A stretch of 64,000 nucleotides of DNA from Burkholderiales bacterium (GCA_003963115.1 RXJQ01000017.1:1-64000), one strand, 5' to 3'. Shown: positions 36,296-46,800, counted from the stretch's first letter. Translations and numbers: made by a program. The notes: generated from the letters alone by a model not told the origin.

Positions 36296-38000
36296 TGAGG
36301 TCCACCTGCAGAACGTTGACGCCAAAAGAAGAGGTCGCCAAGCTGTTGAGCGTAGGATCAATCGTCTTGGACGACAGATACCGCGCCGCCAGAGCCGTGT
36401 TGTGCGACAGACCGAAATTGAAGCCCAGGATGTAGCCCTTCAAGTTGGTTCCACCCAAGCCCATATCGGAGTCATTGAACGCATCCAGAACGGCATCAGA
36501 CCCCAGATGACGATAGGTGGTGGAAACCTGCCAGTCCCCGTATTCAGATACATCAGCAGCACCGAACGTCAATCGCAGTTGATAACCATCCCGCTTGCCG
36601 CCGGGGTCGACCGATGCAAAAGCGCTGCCAGCTCGTTGCCTGAAGCTACCCACGTCAAATGCAGTGTTGTAAACATACTCGGCCGACACCATCAACGAGT
36701 AGGGGCTGAAATGCGTGAACTCCGCAGATGCCGTCAACGCCAACGGTGCGAATTCGTAGGCCAAGCCCCAATAAGGCAAGGTTCGACCCGTGCTGTCATA
36801 AGGCGCTGTCTCGAAGACCGTGTTGCCCTTCTGGCGCAAGCCGGAAGGGTATTCATACATACCCACCAAATTGGGGTTCACAGCCACGATATTGCCTGCA
36901 CCATCATCGGCCAGACCTGGGTCACTGGCGCCCTCAATGTTGTGATAGCGATAGTAAGCTAAGCCCAGCTTGAACTTGCTGCGATCACTGGCCTGAAACA
37001 GGCTCCCGACCTGTAACCCCGCCAAGGTCTTGCGGCCGCGCAGCCCCACAGTCGACTCCTTGATCGGGAACCAGCCCACGGTGGCAAAGGGCCCCCAAGT
37101 GCGATCCTCAGACATCCAGGAGGCTGTGGACGACACACCCTCAAAATTCAGGTTCTCGCTCCAGATCATGTCGGTGCTGAACCAGGGATTGGGAATGCGG
37201 CCCGCGCGAATGCTCAGCCACTCCGTAGGGTCCGCCTTCACAAATGCACGGTCAACAAAGAGCTGATACTTGTTGAAATTCTGACCCAGCGTTTGGTTGG
37301 TCGACACGCGTTCCGTGGCATTGCCCGTCGCCAGACGCACACCAACACCCACCTCATCACTCACCTTGGCGGTCACGCCCAGTCGCATGCGAATCCGCTC
37401 GCGTCCGCGATCGTCCGTCGTCGAGTTTGCCGCAATCGGCACGGACGACGAGTTCAGAACCGACGTACTGAAATCCGGCGCACGCGTGATTCGACCATTG
37501 TTGGACACCTCCGCATTGACATAGGTTTGGGCATCGGTATTGCCCTTGTCTGCGCGCTCAGCTTGATAACGGAAACGGAAGTCACCATCAATGCGAATGC
37601 GGTCCGTCCAGGAGGGCGCATTGGGCACGCCCCACTTCTCAAGACGCGCCTGAGAAACAACCTCTTCCTTGATCTCATTGCGAATCTGCGCACGCGCGGC
37701 CTCGGAAATGTAGGGCACTCGCTGCACCGGACGACCATCCGGCGTGGCGTCCTTTTTCTCAGGTGCCCCTGCGGTCTGCGCAGTACTGGTCTGCGTGGCA
37801 TTGCGATGCGCTTCGGCAATGAGCGCATCGGCCTTCTCACGCGTCAAGGCACCACTTTGCACCAACGCATCAATCAGATTGAGCGTGGTCTGCTTCAGGG
37901 TTTCAAGGGACTCGCGCTCATCCGCCTGAGCGGCACCCATGGCCACAGCCAGACTAACCGCCGTCAGCAAAGGTCGAAACTTCATTTTGGAATTCATCAT
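36282..38000 (-). CDS. Putative porin (Porin_5-like) of the ExbB/TonB unit
   Basis: The product is 572 residues. A signal peptide (ending GAAQA) is followed by a short helical region (about 30-60), then a low-complexity Ala/Thr stretch and a predicted beta-barrel of many amphipathic strands ending in aromatic Phe (LNVRF). No TonB plug domain or TonB box is recognised, which is odd for a protein in a TonB operon. It resembles the putative porin (Porin_5) family. It lies between the tonB-like gene and the coiled-coil gene. Confidence 0.85.
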   Translation of the reverse strand: MMNSKMKFRPLLTAVSLAVAMGAAQADERESLETLKQTTLNLIDALVQSGALTREKADALIAEAHRNATQTSTAQTAGAPEKKDATPDGRPVQRVPYISEAARAQIRNEIKEEVVSQARLEKWGVPNAPSWTDRIRIDGDFRFRYQAERADKGNTDAQTYVNAEVSNNGRITRAPDFSTSVLNSSSVPIAANSTTDDRGRERIRMRLGVTAKVSDEVGVGVRLATGNATERVSTNQTLGQNFNKYQLFVDRAFVKADPTEWLSIRAGRIPNPWFSTDMIWSENLNFEGVSSTASWMSEDRTWGPFATVGWFPIKESTVGLRGRKTLAGLQVGSLFQASDRSKFKLGLAYYRYHNIEGASDPGLADDGAGNIVAVNPNLVGMYEYPSGLRQKGNTVFETAPYDSTGRTLPYWGLAYEFAPLALTASAEFTHFSPYSLMVSAEYVYNTAFDVGSFRQRAGSAFASVDPGGKRDGYQLRLTFGAADVSEYGDWQVSTTYRHLGSDAVLDAFNDSDMGLGGTNLKGYILGFNFGLSHNTALAARYLSSKTIDPTLNSLATSSFGVNVLQVDLNVRF

Positions 38001-38017
38001 GATCTATCTGAACGCTG

Positions 38018-38719
38018 TTATCCGGTCACCCTGTTCGTGATCCGCAGGGTTAAAGGTTGTGGCAAGTTGCCAGGCACCTGGTCTATTGGCGCCATCTGAC
38101 TCATGGCCTTGGTAATCAGCGCATCTTGCGCTTCGTCACCTGATGAGGACATCAGCTCAATCCGCTGGAAAGCCCCGTCGCCACCAAGCCAAACACGCAC
38201 ATTGAGCTTGTAGTCTCGACTTTTGAGGTCCTTGTTCCTGGCCAACTCGGACTGGATGTGTCGTGTGAGACGACTGGTAAACAGCGCGAACTGCATCTTG
38301 TTCGCCGCGCCACCCGTACCGGTACCGATTTCGCCGCCCTTGTATTCCGAATTGACCGTACCGGCAGAAAAGGCGCTGGGACCATCGCCTGCCGGGCCAT
38401 CCATCTTCAGTTGTTGCGGCTCGGGCGGCGCCTCTTGTGGCTTGACCTGCTCCTGCTGCTGTTGCGGCTGCAGATCCTTTTTTTCTGGCTCGATCTTCTT
38501 TTCCTCTTTGGGAGGCGGCGGCGGAGAATCTGGCAGCACCGCGATCCTCGTCACCTGGCGCTTGGGACCACCGCTTTCCGATCGCAAAGACTTCATGACC
38601 CACCAGGTCACACCAGCAAACATGAGAACCAGGCACAAGCCCACCAGCACCATCTGCTTGGTGTTGCCTGCTTGAGGAGGTGCGTCGTTGACGTCCGGGG
38701 AAGGAAGTGCTGCAGCCAT
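38018..38719 (-). CDS. TonB-like energy transducer
   Basis: The product is 233 residues from the ATG at 38719, one base after the exbD stop. A cytosolic start (about 22 residues) precedes one membrane helix (about 23-43), a Pro/Lys/Gln-rich periplasmic stretch (PPPPPKEEKK, QPQQQQEQ) and a C-terminal domain (about 140-233). That domain has the TonB/TolA-like pattern LNVRVWLGGDGAFQRIEL. With ExbB and ExbD it would transmit proton-motive force to an outer-membrane partner. Confidence 0.88.
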   Translation of the reverse strand: MAAALPSPDVNDAPPQAGNTKQMVLVGLCLVLMFAGVTWWVMKSLRSESGGPKRQVTRIAVLPDSPPPPPKEEKKIEPEKKDLQPQQQQEQVKPQEAPPEPQQLKMDGPAGDGPSAFSAGTVNSEYKGGEIGTGTGGAANKMQFALFTSRLTRHIQSELARNKDLKSRDYKLNVRVWLGGDGAFQRIELMSSSGDEAQDALITKAMSQMAPIDQVPGNLPQPLTLRITNRVTG

Positions 38720-38720
38720 G

Positions 38721-39122
38721 TCAAGTTCCGATCCGCGATGTGACCAGCCCCATCGAGACTTCAATCTTGTTGCACAAATCGATGACCGACACGACCTTGG
38801 CATACTGAGTGCGGGCATCGCCCTTGATGGCGACGCTCATCTTCGGGTCCTTTGCCTTGGCTTGAAGCAACTGGGTTTCAAGTTCGCCCATGCTCACAGT
38901 GACACCGTTGATCAGCAACGCACCATCCGGCAAGACCTGCACGACCTTGAGGTCATGCTTCTCCGTGCTGGGCTTGTTGCTCGGTTTGGGCATGCTGATC
39001 GACAAGCCCTGTACCGAAGCAGTCGTCATCAAGATGAACACCACGAGCAACACGTACGCCAAGTCAAGCATGGGCGTGATGTTGATCGAGTCATACGGTT
39101 TGGCCTCGTCATGAACTTGCAT
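38721..39122 (-). CDS. ExbD/TolR family protein, second copy
   Basis: The product is 133 residues with a very strong AAGGAGGAG ribosome site. The single membrane helix holds the proton-path Asp in ITPMLDLAYVLLVVF (about Asp20). The periplasmic domain (about 55-130) is the ExbD/TolR fold. It is 12 bases from the first ExbD gene and shares its N-terminal sequence, so the two may form a hetero-dimer or alternative stators. Confidence 0.93.
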   Translation of the reverse strand: MQVHDEAKPYDSINITPMLDLAYVLLVVFILMTTASVQGLSISMPKPSNKPSTEKHDLKVVQVLPDGALLINGVTVSMGELETQLLQAKAKDPKMSVAIKGDARTQYAKVVSVIDLCNKIEVSMGLVTSRIGT

Positions 39123-39134
39123 GAAGGCTCCTCC

Positions 39135-39542
39135 TTACTGAACGCGCTTGGTGGCCAAGCCGATTTCAGTGATATCTAGACGCTTCGCGATTTCAAGAAC
39201 CTGCATCACCTTGTCGTACTGGGTTGCCGCATCTGCTTTGAGCACGACAGGCAGGTTTGGATTGGCGGCCTTGTACTGCGCCAGACTGGATTGCAGCTGA
39301 TCCAGGCTGACCGGGTAGGCATCCAGGTACACCTGCCCATCCGCTGTGATGGTGATGCCTCGGGTCTGAGGCTTGGCCAGGTTGTTGGCAGCTTGTGTCA
39401 GCGGAGGCGCAACCTTGACCCCCTGCACCGAGGCCGTGGTCATGATGATGAAGACAACAAGCAGCACATAGGCGAGATCAAGCATCGGGGTGATGTTGAT
39501 GTCGTCATACGGTTCGTTGTCGTTCTTGACGTCTGCTGCCAC
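39135..39542 (-). CDS. ExbD/TolR family protein, first copy
   Basis: The product is 135 residues from a GTG with GAGG six bases upstream. The conserved Asp is in the membrane helix (ITPMLDLAYVLLVVF, about Asp21). The periplasmic part differs clearly from the second copy. It lies between the ExbB fusion gene and the second exbD. Confidence 0.93.
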   Translation of the reverse strand: MAADVKNDNEPYDDINITPMLDLAYVLLVVFIIMTTASVQGVKVAPPLTQAANNLAKPQTRGITITADGQVYLDAYPVSLDQLQSSLAQYKAANPNLPVVLKADAATQYDKVMQVLEIAKRLDITEIGLATKRVQ

Positions 39543-39579
39543 ACCTGACCTCGGTTCAATGCACTATTGAAGCACCTTG

Positions 39580-41283
39580 TCAGGCGCCGTATGTTTCGGC
39601 GACACGGGTCACGAACTCGTCCACAAAGATCTGCATGTCGGACGAAATGTTCTTGATCCGGGAGGCCAGGTAGTTATAGCCAAACAGAGAAGGAATGGCC
39701 ACGCCCAGACCCGCCACGGTCGCCAACAACGCGGCAGCGATACCCGGTGCGATGGCGTTCACGTTCACGTCACCCGCCGCCGCGATGGCTGCGAAGGTGA
39801 TCATCACGCCAACCACCGTACCCAGCAGACCCAGGAACGGGCCACCGGAAATCGCGATTGTCAGCAGCACCATCTTGGCGTTGAGGTGATGGTTCTCGCG
39901 AACCAGATCGGCGTCGATGGCAGCCTTCACGGCATCCATGGAGGCACCCGATAGGCGAACACCAGAGTCCTTGCCCACGTCACGCTTACCGAGCTCGCGC
40001 ATGCCGGCTTGGTACAGGCGCGCCAAGGTGGAGTCCAGGGCATTGCCACCAGCCACGTTCAACACGTCACGACTGTCGCGGAACTGACGCAGGAAATTCT
40101 GGTTGGCCTTGTCCGCCTTACCAACCAACAGCGCCTTCGACACCATCACCCACGCGGCAATCGCGAACATGATGCCCAGCAGAATGATCACCACCCAGGC
40201 GTCGGGCGTCAGGTTCTTGATCAGGATGCCGAAATAGCCAGGCTGCCCCGACTCCGCATCGGCAGCGTCGGGCGTTTGCGTGACCGCCGCCACCAGCTTG
40301 GCATCCGCGCGTTGTGCGGCGCCAGCGAACTTCAGCCAGTCCGCACTGCGAACGGTAGACGCCACTTCAAGCTGATCCAGCAAGCCCTTGTAGCCTTCGC
40401 CAATGGATAACGGTCCCTCAATGGCCGCCGCGCTGCCGGCCAGGTCGACCGAGCCGATTTGCTCGCCGTTCACAAAGGCGGCCAGCTTGCCTGCACCCAC
40501 TTCAACAGCCACGTGAGCCCATGCCGACGCGGGCAAATCACCGCCGGTCACCTTCAGCGCCCCCAAAGTCGCCAGCAACTTGCCGCCTTGAAGCTCTAGT
40601 TTCAATGGTCCTTGGGCATACAAGGTGCCGGCAAGCGCTTCGGGCTTGATCCACAGGCTGATGCTGTACGGACCCGATGCCGACGCCTTGAGTTTGTCCG
40701 ACGTGAAGGTCAGAGGCTGGGTGCCGTCGAATTTGGCGGCAGAGGCAATCAGGCCGTTGGCATCACGTGTCGCGGCAGCGGCACTCTTGATCTGCCCTGA
40801 GGCATCGATGCTTTCGCCAGACTTCTCGGAAAAACTGAACGCTGCCAGCGTGGCACCGTCAAAGATTGCAGCACTGGTTCCTTCCGCAGCTGCTTTTTCG
40901 CTGCCGGAATAAATATAAATGGTGTTTTTATCCGTGCCTGGTGCCACAGAGGGCACCTGCACCCAGACAACCGCCAACTCATTGGCCGAATCGTAACGCT
41001 CGACCCAATACTTCAACGGCGTCTTGTCGTCGCCTCCGACGACACGCACATCCGCGCCATCGGGTTTGGCTGCAAGAAAATCGAAATTGCCCGAGTGAAG
41101 CCGCACAGGTACAACGACCCCGGACAAGGCCTCCTTCGTTTCAACCCCCTGCGCCGACGTGTTTAGGGTCACTTTGGTGCGTTGCTTGAAGTCGGCGTTC
41201 CACCACGCATTCGCAGCAGAACTGAACAGGCACGCGCCAAGGCACAAAGTTGCCATCAACAATGATTTCTTGACTTCTCTCAT
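39580..41283 (-). CDS. DUF2341/LamG-like domain fused to an ExbB/MotA proton channel
   Basis: The product is 567 residues from the ATG at 41283. A signal peptide (1-26, ending SAANA) is followed by a DUF2341 domain (about 27-135; WWNADFKQR start, VVWVQVPSV near the end), a concanavalin/LamG-like domain (about 185-330; ISLWIKPEAL, AWAHVAVEV), a membrane segment (about 365-390) and a MotA/TolQ/ExbB channel domain (about 400-560; ISGGPFLGLLGTVVGVMITF). ExbB proteins normally have no large periplasmic part, so this looks like a sensor or ligand-binding head joined to the motor stator. It starts the exbD-exbD-tonB-porin unit. Confidence 0.92.
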   Translation of the reverse strand: MREVKKSLLMATLCLGACLFSSAANAWWNADFKQRTKVTLNTSAQGVETKEALSGVVVPVRLHSGNFDFLAAKPDGADVRVVGGDDKTPLKYWVERYDSANELAVVWVQVPSVAPGTDKNTIYIYSGSEKAAAEGTSAAIFDGATLAAFSFSEKSGESIDASGQIKSAAAATRDANGLIASAAKFDGTQPLTFTSDKLKASASGPYSISLWIKPEALAGTLYAQGPLKLELQGGKLLATLGALKVTGGDLPASAWAHVAVEVGAGKLAAFVNGEQIGSVDLAGSAAAIEGPLSIGEGYKGLLDQLEVASTVRSADWLKFAGAAQRADAKLVAAVTQTPDAADAESGQPGYFGILIKNLTPDAWVVIILLGIMFAIAAWVMVSKALLVGKADKANQNFLRQFRDSRDVLNVAGGNALDSTLARLYQAGMRELGKRDVGKDSGVRLSGASMDAVKAAIDADLVRENHHLNAKMVLLTIAISGGPFLGLLGTVVGVMITFAAIAAAGDVNVNAIAPGIAAALLATVAGLGVAIPSLFGYNYLASRIKNISSDMQIFVDEFVTRVAETYGA

Positions 41284-41493
41284 GGTAAGGATCGCAGACC
41301 GGACAGTTGTTGGCAAATGAGTCCGCCATTCTCGAAATCCCTTGTGTCGCCCGATTACCTTTGGAATAGTCCGTTCGGATCATGCTGAGAGCCATGAGAC
41401 GGTACGGTGGATGACAGTCTTCCGCTTTCATGAACTGCCCCCTCGAATCAGGGGAAGGTCGATGTCAAATTCCTGACGCGCCGTGCACCTAGG
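41284..41493. promoter_or_regulatory. Divergent intergenic region between the ExbB fusion and GT41 genes
   Basis: These 210 bases must contain promoters for both divergent units. I see no convincing -35/-10 pair on either strand and no ORF with conserved product. AT content is slightly above the neighbouring genes. Confidence 0.5.
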
Positions 41494-43800
41494 ATGCGCC
41501 ACATGCAGCACGTTCCTTCCCCTCCAAGTCACCCATCTGCGGCAGACAGCCTGTTTCAATATGCGATGGGAGCCATCCAAGCTCGGCAATTTCAGCAAGC
41601 CATTGAACTGATCCGGCAAGGATTGAGCCTGCAACCGAGGCACCTGCCCGGCACACTGCTGATGGCCAAGGCCTGTCGGCTGGGTGGTCAGATCGAGCAA
41701 GCGCTGGAAGCCTGTGCTCGCGCCAACGAGATGGCGCCCGATCAAGCACCCGTGCTGATGGAGATGGCACTGTGCCAGAAGCGAGCAGACCGGCTTCAGG
41801 AGGCCCGGCAGACGTTTGAACAGCTCCTGGCCCTCGCGCCTGATCAGGCGGCCGTTCACCACAATCTGGCCAATGTTCTTCAACGGCTCAAGGAGTGGGG
41901 CCCGGCCGAGCAGCACTATCGCCAGGCACTGGTGCTGGCACCCAATCTGGCCGAAGCCCACTTCGAGTTGGGCAATTTGATGATGGCCAGTGGACGCGGC
42001 ATGCAGGAAGCCAGATTGTGCTGGGCTCAAGCGCTGTCTGTCAGGCATGACTTCATGCCGGCCTGGGACAAGCTCAGCCGCTCACTGCAAGAAGCCGATG
42101 GCATATGGGGGCTTTCGGAAATCCACAACCAAGCGGCGTCTGTGGATGCCACAACCCCTGTGTTGATGAATATTGCCAAGGCCGCGCTGGCCATGGACCC
42201 GGAAAGCACGCTGGGCCTGTATGCCATGGGCTTTGGGCTTCGTCTTCAAGGTCATATCGCTGCTGCCTTGGAGCCACTCGAACAAGCCATCAGCAAGATT
42301 CCCGAACTCCATCCGCTGTATCGTCAATGCGTGTTCCTTCACACCTTGTGCCTGATGGACCTGGGCGAACACAAACGGGCCGTGTCGGGCGCTCAACGCC
42401 TGCTGGCACTGGCGGTCGATGCCGGCGAACAAGCCAAATCCAATCAGCTGCTGGCAGGGCTGGCCTTGGACGAAGGCGCTTCTGGCAAAGCTTTGCAGTT
42501 TTACAAGGCGGCGGTGGAAAAAGACCCGCAGTCATTGAATGCCGTCACGTCTTACTGCGCGGCCCATCTCTATGCCACCCAGGAGCATGCGTACCAGCAA
42601 CCGGCCATCGCCCGTGAGCTCATTGCGCCGATGTTGCCCGCCTTCGACACCATCACCTTCAACAACAAGGCCGATCCCGATCGCCCCCTGAAGATCGGTT
42701 ATCTGTCTGGCGATTTCAGGCAGCATTCATGTGCGTATTTCCTGTTGCCCCTGATCGAGCACATCGATCGCAACGCGTTCTCACTGTATGCCTATGCCAC
42801 CGAGCATCGCGAAGACCACATGACCACGCGTTTCAAAGCCTTGATCCCCAATTGGCGCAAGGTCAATGCCTTGTCAGACGAGGCGGTGGCCGACCAGATT
42901 CGCGCCGACGGCATCGACATCCTGGTGGACTTGACGGGCCTGACCGACGGACATCGACTCATGATGCTGGCGAGCAAACCTGCGCCCGTGATCCTCAATT
43001 GGCTGGGCTTTCTCGGTAGCACAGGTGTGCCAACGGTCGATTGGCGCATCACGGACGAATGGGTTGATCCGGTTGGCTATGAATGGCCAGGGTGTGAGCC
43101 TGCCCTTAGGCTGCCCAGAACTTATGTGGCCTATGCCCCACCGGCAGACGCCCCCGACGTGACCGAGCCCCCCATGTTGAAAAATGGCTTCCCGACATTT
43201 GGCTCATTCAACTCGCTGGCCAAACTGAGCGACGCCTGCCTGGAAACCTGGTGTACGGTGCTAAAGGCCATGCCTGACAGCCGCATGATGATCAAGTCCA
43301 AGGCTTTGCGAGACCCAGCCATGTGCGAGGCCCTGCTGGAGCGGATCGCACAGCACGGTGTGAGCGCCGAGCGCTTTATTTTGCGAGGGTGGGAGAACAA
43401 GACTGCCCACCACCTTGAAATCTACAGCGAGGTGGACATCGCATTGGACAGCTACCCATTCAACGGCGTGACCACGACGTGCGAAGCGAGTTGGATGGGC
43501 GTTCCCGTTGTCAGCCTGGTCGGGCAAGCGGCACCGGCCCGCCAGGGCTTGTCCCTGCTCTCTGCACTAGGCAGGCCAGACCGGGCCGCCAAGGATTTGT
43601 CGACGTTTGTGCACATCTGCCAGACGCTGGCCACCCATCCCGAGCAACTTCGACAAGAACGATCCACAGCCCGTCAACGCATGGCATCCAGCCCACTGAT
43701 GAATGGGCCGGACTTTGCCCAAACCATGGGTGCCCTATACAGACAGGCGTGGCGCAATTGGTGCGCCACGCCATCCTCCATCACGGTTTCTTCTTCTTGA
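41494..43800 (+). CDS. TPR-containing GT41 glycosyltransferase (OGT/SPINDLY-like)
   Basis: The product is 768 residues. The N-terminal part (about 20-390) is a helical tetratricopeptide region. The C-terminal half is GT41: IGYLSGDFRQHS (His411 at the catalytic-base position), DILVDLTGLTDGHR, PVILNWLGFLGSTGV, FGSFNSLAKLS (Lys577, UDP contact) and LDSYPFNGVTTTCEASWMGVPVVSL. It would transfer a sugar from a nucleotide donor to protein Ser/Thr or Asn. It has no signal peptide, so it acts in the cytosol before export. It ends inside the convergent tpsA gene with a 20-base overlap. Confidence 0.92.
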   Translation: MRHMQHVPSPPSHPSAADSLFQYAMGAIQARQFQQAIELIRQGLSLQPRHLPGTLLMAKACRLGGQIEQALEACARANEMAPDQAPVLMEMALCQKRADRLQEARQTFEQLLALAPDQAAVHHNLANVLQRLKEWGPAEQHYRQALVLAPNLAEAHFELGNLMMASGRGMQEARLCWAQALSVRHDFMPAWDKLSRSLQEADGIWGLSEIHNQAASVDATTPVLMNIAKAALAMDPESTLGLYAMGFGLRLQGHIAAALEPLEQAISKIPELHPLYRQCVFLHTLCLMDLGEHKRAVSGAQRLLALAVDAGEQAKSNQLLAGLALDEGASGKALQFYKAAVEKDPQSLNAVTSYCAAHLYATQEHAYQQPAIARELIAPMLPAFDTITFNNKADPDRPLKIGYLSGDFRQHSCAYFLLPLIEHIDRNAFSLYAYATEHREDHMTTRFKALIPNWRKVNALSDEAVADQIRADGIDILVDLTGLTDGHRLMMLASKPAPVILNWLGFLGSTGVPTVDWRITDEWVDPVGYEWPGCEPALRLPRTYVAYAPPADAPDVTEPPMLKNGFPTFGSFNSLAKLSDACLETWCTVLKAMPDSRMMIKSKALRDPAMCEALLERIAQHGVSAERFILRGWENKTAHHLEIYSEVDIALDSYPFNGVTTTCEASWMGVPVVSLVGQAAPARQGLSLLSALGRPDRAAKDLSTFVHICQTLATHPEQLRQERSTARQRMASSPLMNGPDFAQTMGALYRQAWRNWCATPSSITVSSS

Positions 43801-46800
43801 CGCATTCGCTGCGAGGATCATCCTCGCTGCACTCCCGCTCGGACGAACCGGCCGCCGGAGCCTCCGCGCCCATCGACATCAACTCAACCGTCAACAGTCC
43901 GCTGCGCGCCTTGGATGCATCGCGACCTGATGTTCCGGCATCCTGGCCTGCAGCCGTGGCTTGAATGGGTTGGGTATTGGCAACGGCAATCGGTGCAGCG
44001 GCAGGCGCGATCAAAGCCGTGCTCGACACATTGCTGGCCTTGATGTTGTCAGCCCCCTTGACCGGACCGGCCAAATTGACCGAACCGGAGCCAGACTGGT
44101 TACGGATATACGTATCCAGCGCGAGGATGCCGCCAACAGGGGCGAAAAGGTTCACGTCACCATCGGACGTCCCATCAGGACGCTTCAGCACGGCCAAGCC
44201 ACTGCCAGTGGTAACCGCACCGGGCTCGAAGGTCAGGTAGCCATTGACCAGTCGCCCCACCGCCTGCGGTGCCGACACCGATGTGTTGGAGCCTCGACCC
44301 GAATCGATGGAGCCCACATTGGCGTAGATCGTGAGGTCACCCGTCCCCACCACGAAGGCCTTTTGCGAGTTGACCTGGAAGTCCTTCTCCAGCACGGCAC
44401 GCACACTGCCGCCGGCCTGCGTCACCACGCCCGAGCCACGGGAATCATTGGTCGTCAAGCCCACGACAATGTCGCCGCCGGGTGCATACAAATCAATGCC
44501 ACCCACTGACTTGCTGCCAGGCGCGCGGGTCTGCACTTTGCTCGAAGCCACATAGATGTTGCCATCGGCCGTGAACCCCTTGCCCAAGCCGGCCAGACTC
44601 ACCACCTGATTGAGCTCATCCCACAGCAACTGGCGTCGAGCCTGGTTGCTGGCGTTCACAGCCGCATCGGTCGAATCCGCAATCGCCGTTGCCGCCTTGC
44701 CCAGGCGGGTGACCTCGGACATCAGCACTTCGTTCTTGAACCGCAGGAAGGCATTGCTGCCATAGTCGGTCACTGACACACCCGATGCGTTGGCAACCTT
44801 TTGCCAGGCTGCGGCATAAGGCTGTCCGTCTGCAACAAACTGGGCCACGAAACGACCCTGGATGAGTTGATCTGCAAATGCCACTTGATGCGCGACAGAC
44901 ATGCCCTGATACAAGGCAAGCGCCTGATCGTAAGCACCCGCCCCGCCCAGTTCAGCGGTACTGAGATTCAGCACCGAGCGCACATAGCTCAGCAAATCAG
45001 CCTGCCCGACGGGGTTGCCATCCAGATACAGGCGCTGGAAGTCGGCAAAAGCAAGTTGCTTGTTCCCGCCAGCCAGCAAACTGAGCTTGGCGCTCTCGTT
45101 GGGCAAGGCATCGTTCTCAATATTGCCAATGGCCAGTACACCAGGAGATCGACGCAGATTCAAATCCCGGCCGGCTTCGACACGCAACTCACCCGGCCCA
45201 GACACCACCATGGCCCGATCAATTGACAAACCAGGATCGGTCAACAAGTCGGCCCCCAGGATGTCGCCGCCTGCGCGCACCAGCGAGCGATCCTGTTCAG
45301 CGTAATGCTGCACACGGAAGCCTGGATTGACAATGTCGCCTCCAGCTTCGATTTCAGCGGCCTTGGGCAAAGACAGCGACACTTCAGCCGAGTTCACACT
45401 GAAGATCAAGTCATTTGCAGCATATATCCGCACCGGCGTCTTGTCGTCCTGATGCAGCAGGCTGCCGGTCTGAACCAATGCATTACCCACGGCGATTTCC
45501 TTGGGCAGCGGCATCGCCCCAGAAGAAGGATCTATCACAGACGTTCCCACCATGGGCCAGGTGGCTGGGTCCGTATTGGCCATCACCAGCTTGCTGACAC
45601 CCAGACCATTGATCTGCAGTGTGCCCGCAGAATACAGACTCAAGTCTCCCTGAGCAGAGGGGAACAACACCAGATTGGGCGAGCCGTCGCCCTTGATATT
45701 GATATTGAGCGTCAGGTCACCACCACCGGCCTCAATGCGAACGATGGGGGGCGCCACAGACACCGCTGCCGGCGCAGCAATGGGAATGACACGATCGTTC
45801 ACCCCCGCATATAAGTTATGCCAGTTTGCGGCTGCGATGCCATTCGTCCAGCCCAAAACATCGCTGTTCCCCCAACTCGCACCGCCTGCTGCGCTGCTCA
45901 AGTACAGCGCGCTATCAGCACCATAGGTATAGAAGTACTGTCGGAAATCGCCTGCACGTGCGTTGGTTGCTGCAATGGTAGGGTCATACACGAACCCCAT
46001 GTTGAGATCGCTGCGGCTCTCGATGTGCGCCTGCCCATCCATCAAGGCCAGCACAGGGTTCAGCCCCGCCAGTTTGTTCGTGGCGTCTGCGGTCCCCTTG
46101 TCGATGCTGCCGCCCGATTTGATGACACCCAAGCCATCCCCCAACAAAAATACCCCACCCTGGATATTGCCTCCGGCCTTCACCGTCACATCGCCGCCAC
46201 TTTGCATCCAACGCGCATAGGTGGTGGTGTCAACCGGATTGCCGTCGCTGTCCGTCGTGGAAACTGTGTTGCTCAGATCCGCCGCCGAGGATGGCGCAAC
46301 CACCCCCACGTTCACGATATTGCCTTGCGCCTGGACGTGAACATTGCCCCCGCCGAACGAGCCGAACCCCTGCTTGAAGCTGTCGAAGCCCACCCACCAC
46401 GACTCCGTCCCAGCAACAAGCCGACCACCGGCGTGATAGAGCCAATTGCCTGGCAACTGAGTCGGTGCGGGAGCCTTGATGTCATGGCCCGCCTGCACAT
46501 CCAAACGCCCACCGTGTTCGGTGAACTGCACCATGGCCACATCGGTGGGCAATTCGTCCGTGTAAACCGAGTCTGAATTGGACAGCAACTGCCCCGCCAC
46601 ATACACCGTCGCCTGAGTGGGCGTCTTGCCTGAGCCCGCCGTCAAGACAATGTCGTGGGCCGCCGCCAACTCGATCGAGCCACCCGTTGTGCGCACCATC
46701 TTGGCCGCACCAACCGTGAGGTCTCCACCTCCACTGGCTGGCTTCAAAGCGAAGGGGCTGGCACCCGAGAGGTCGGCCCCGGCCACCAAGCGCATGGAGG

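Noticed and set aside
41494..43800. Calling the GT41 enzyme HMW1C itself
   Set aside because: HMW1C proteins lack a TPR array; the long TPR region and SPINDLY-like motifs make an OGT/SPY-type enzyme the safer call.
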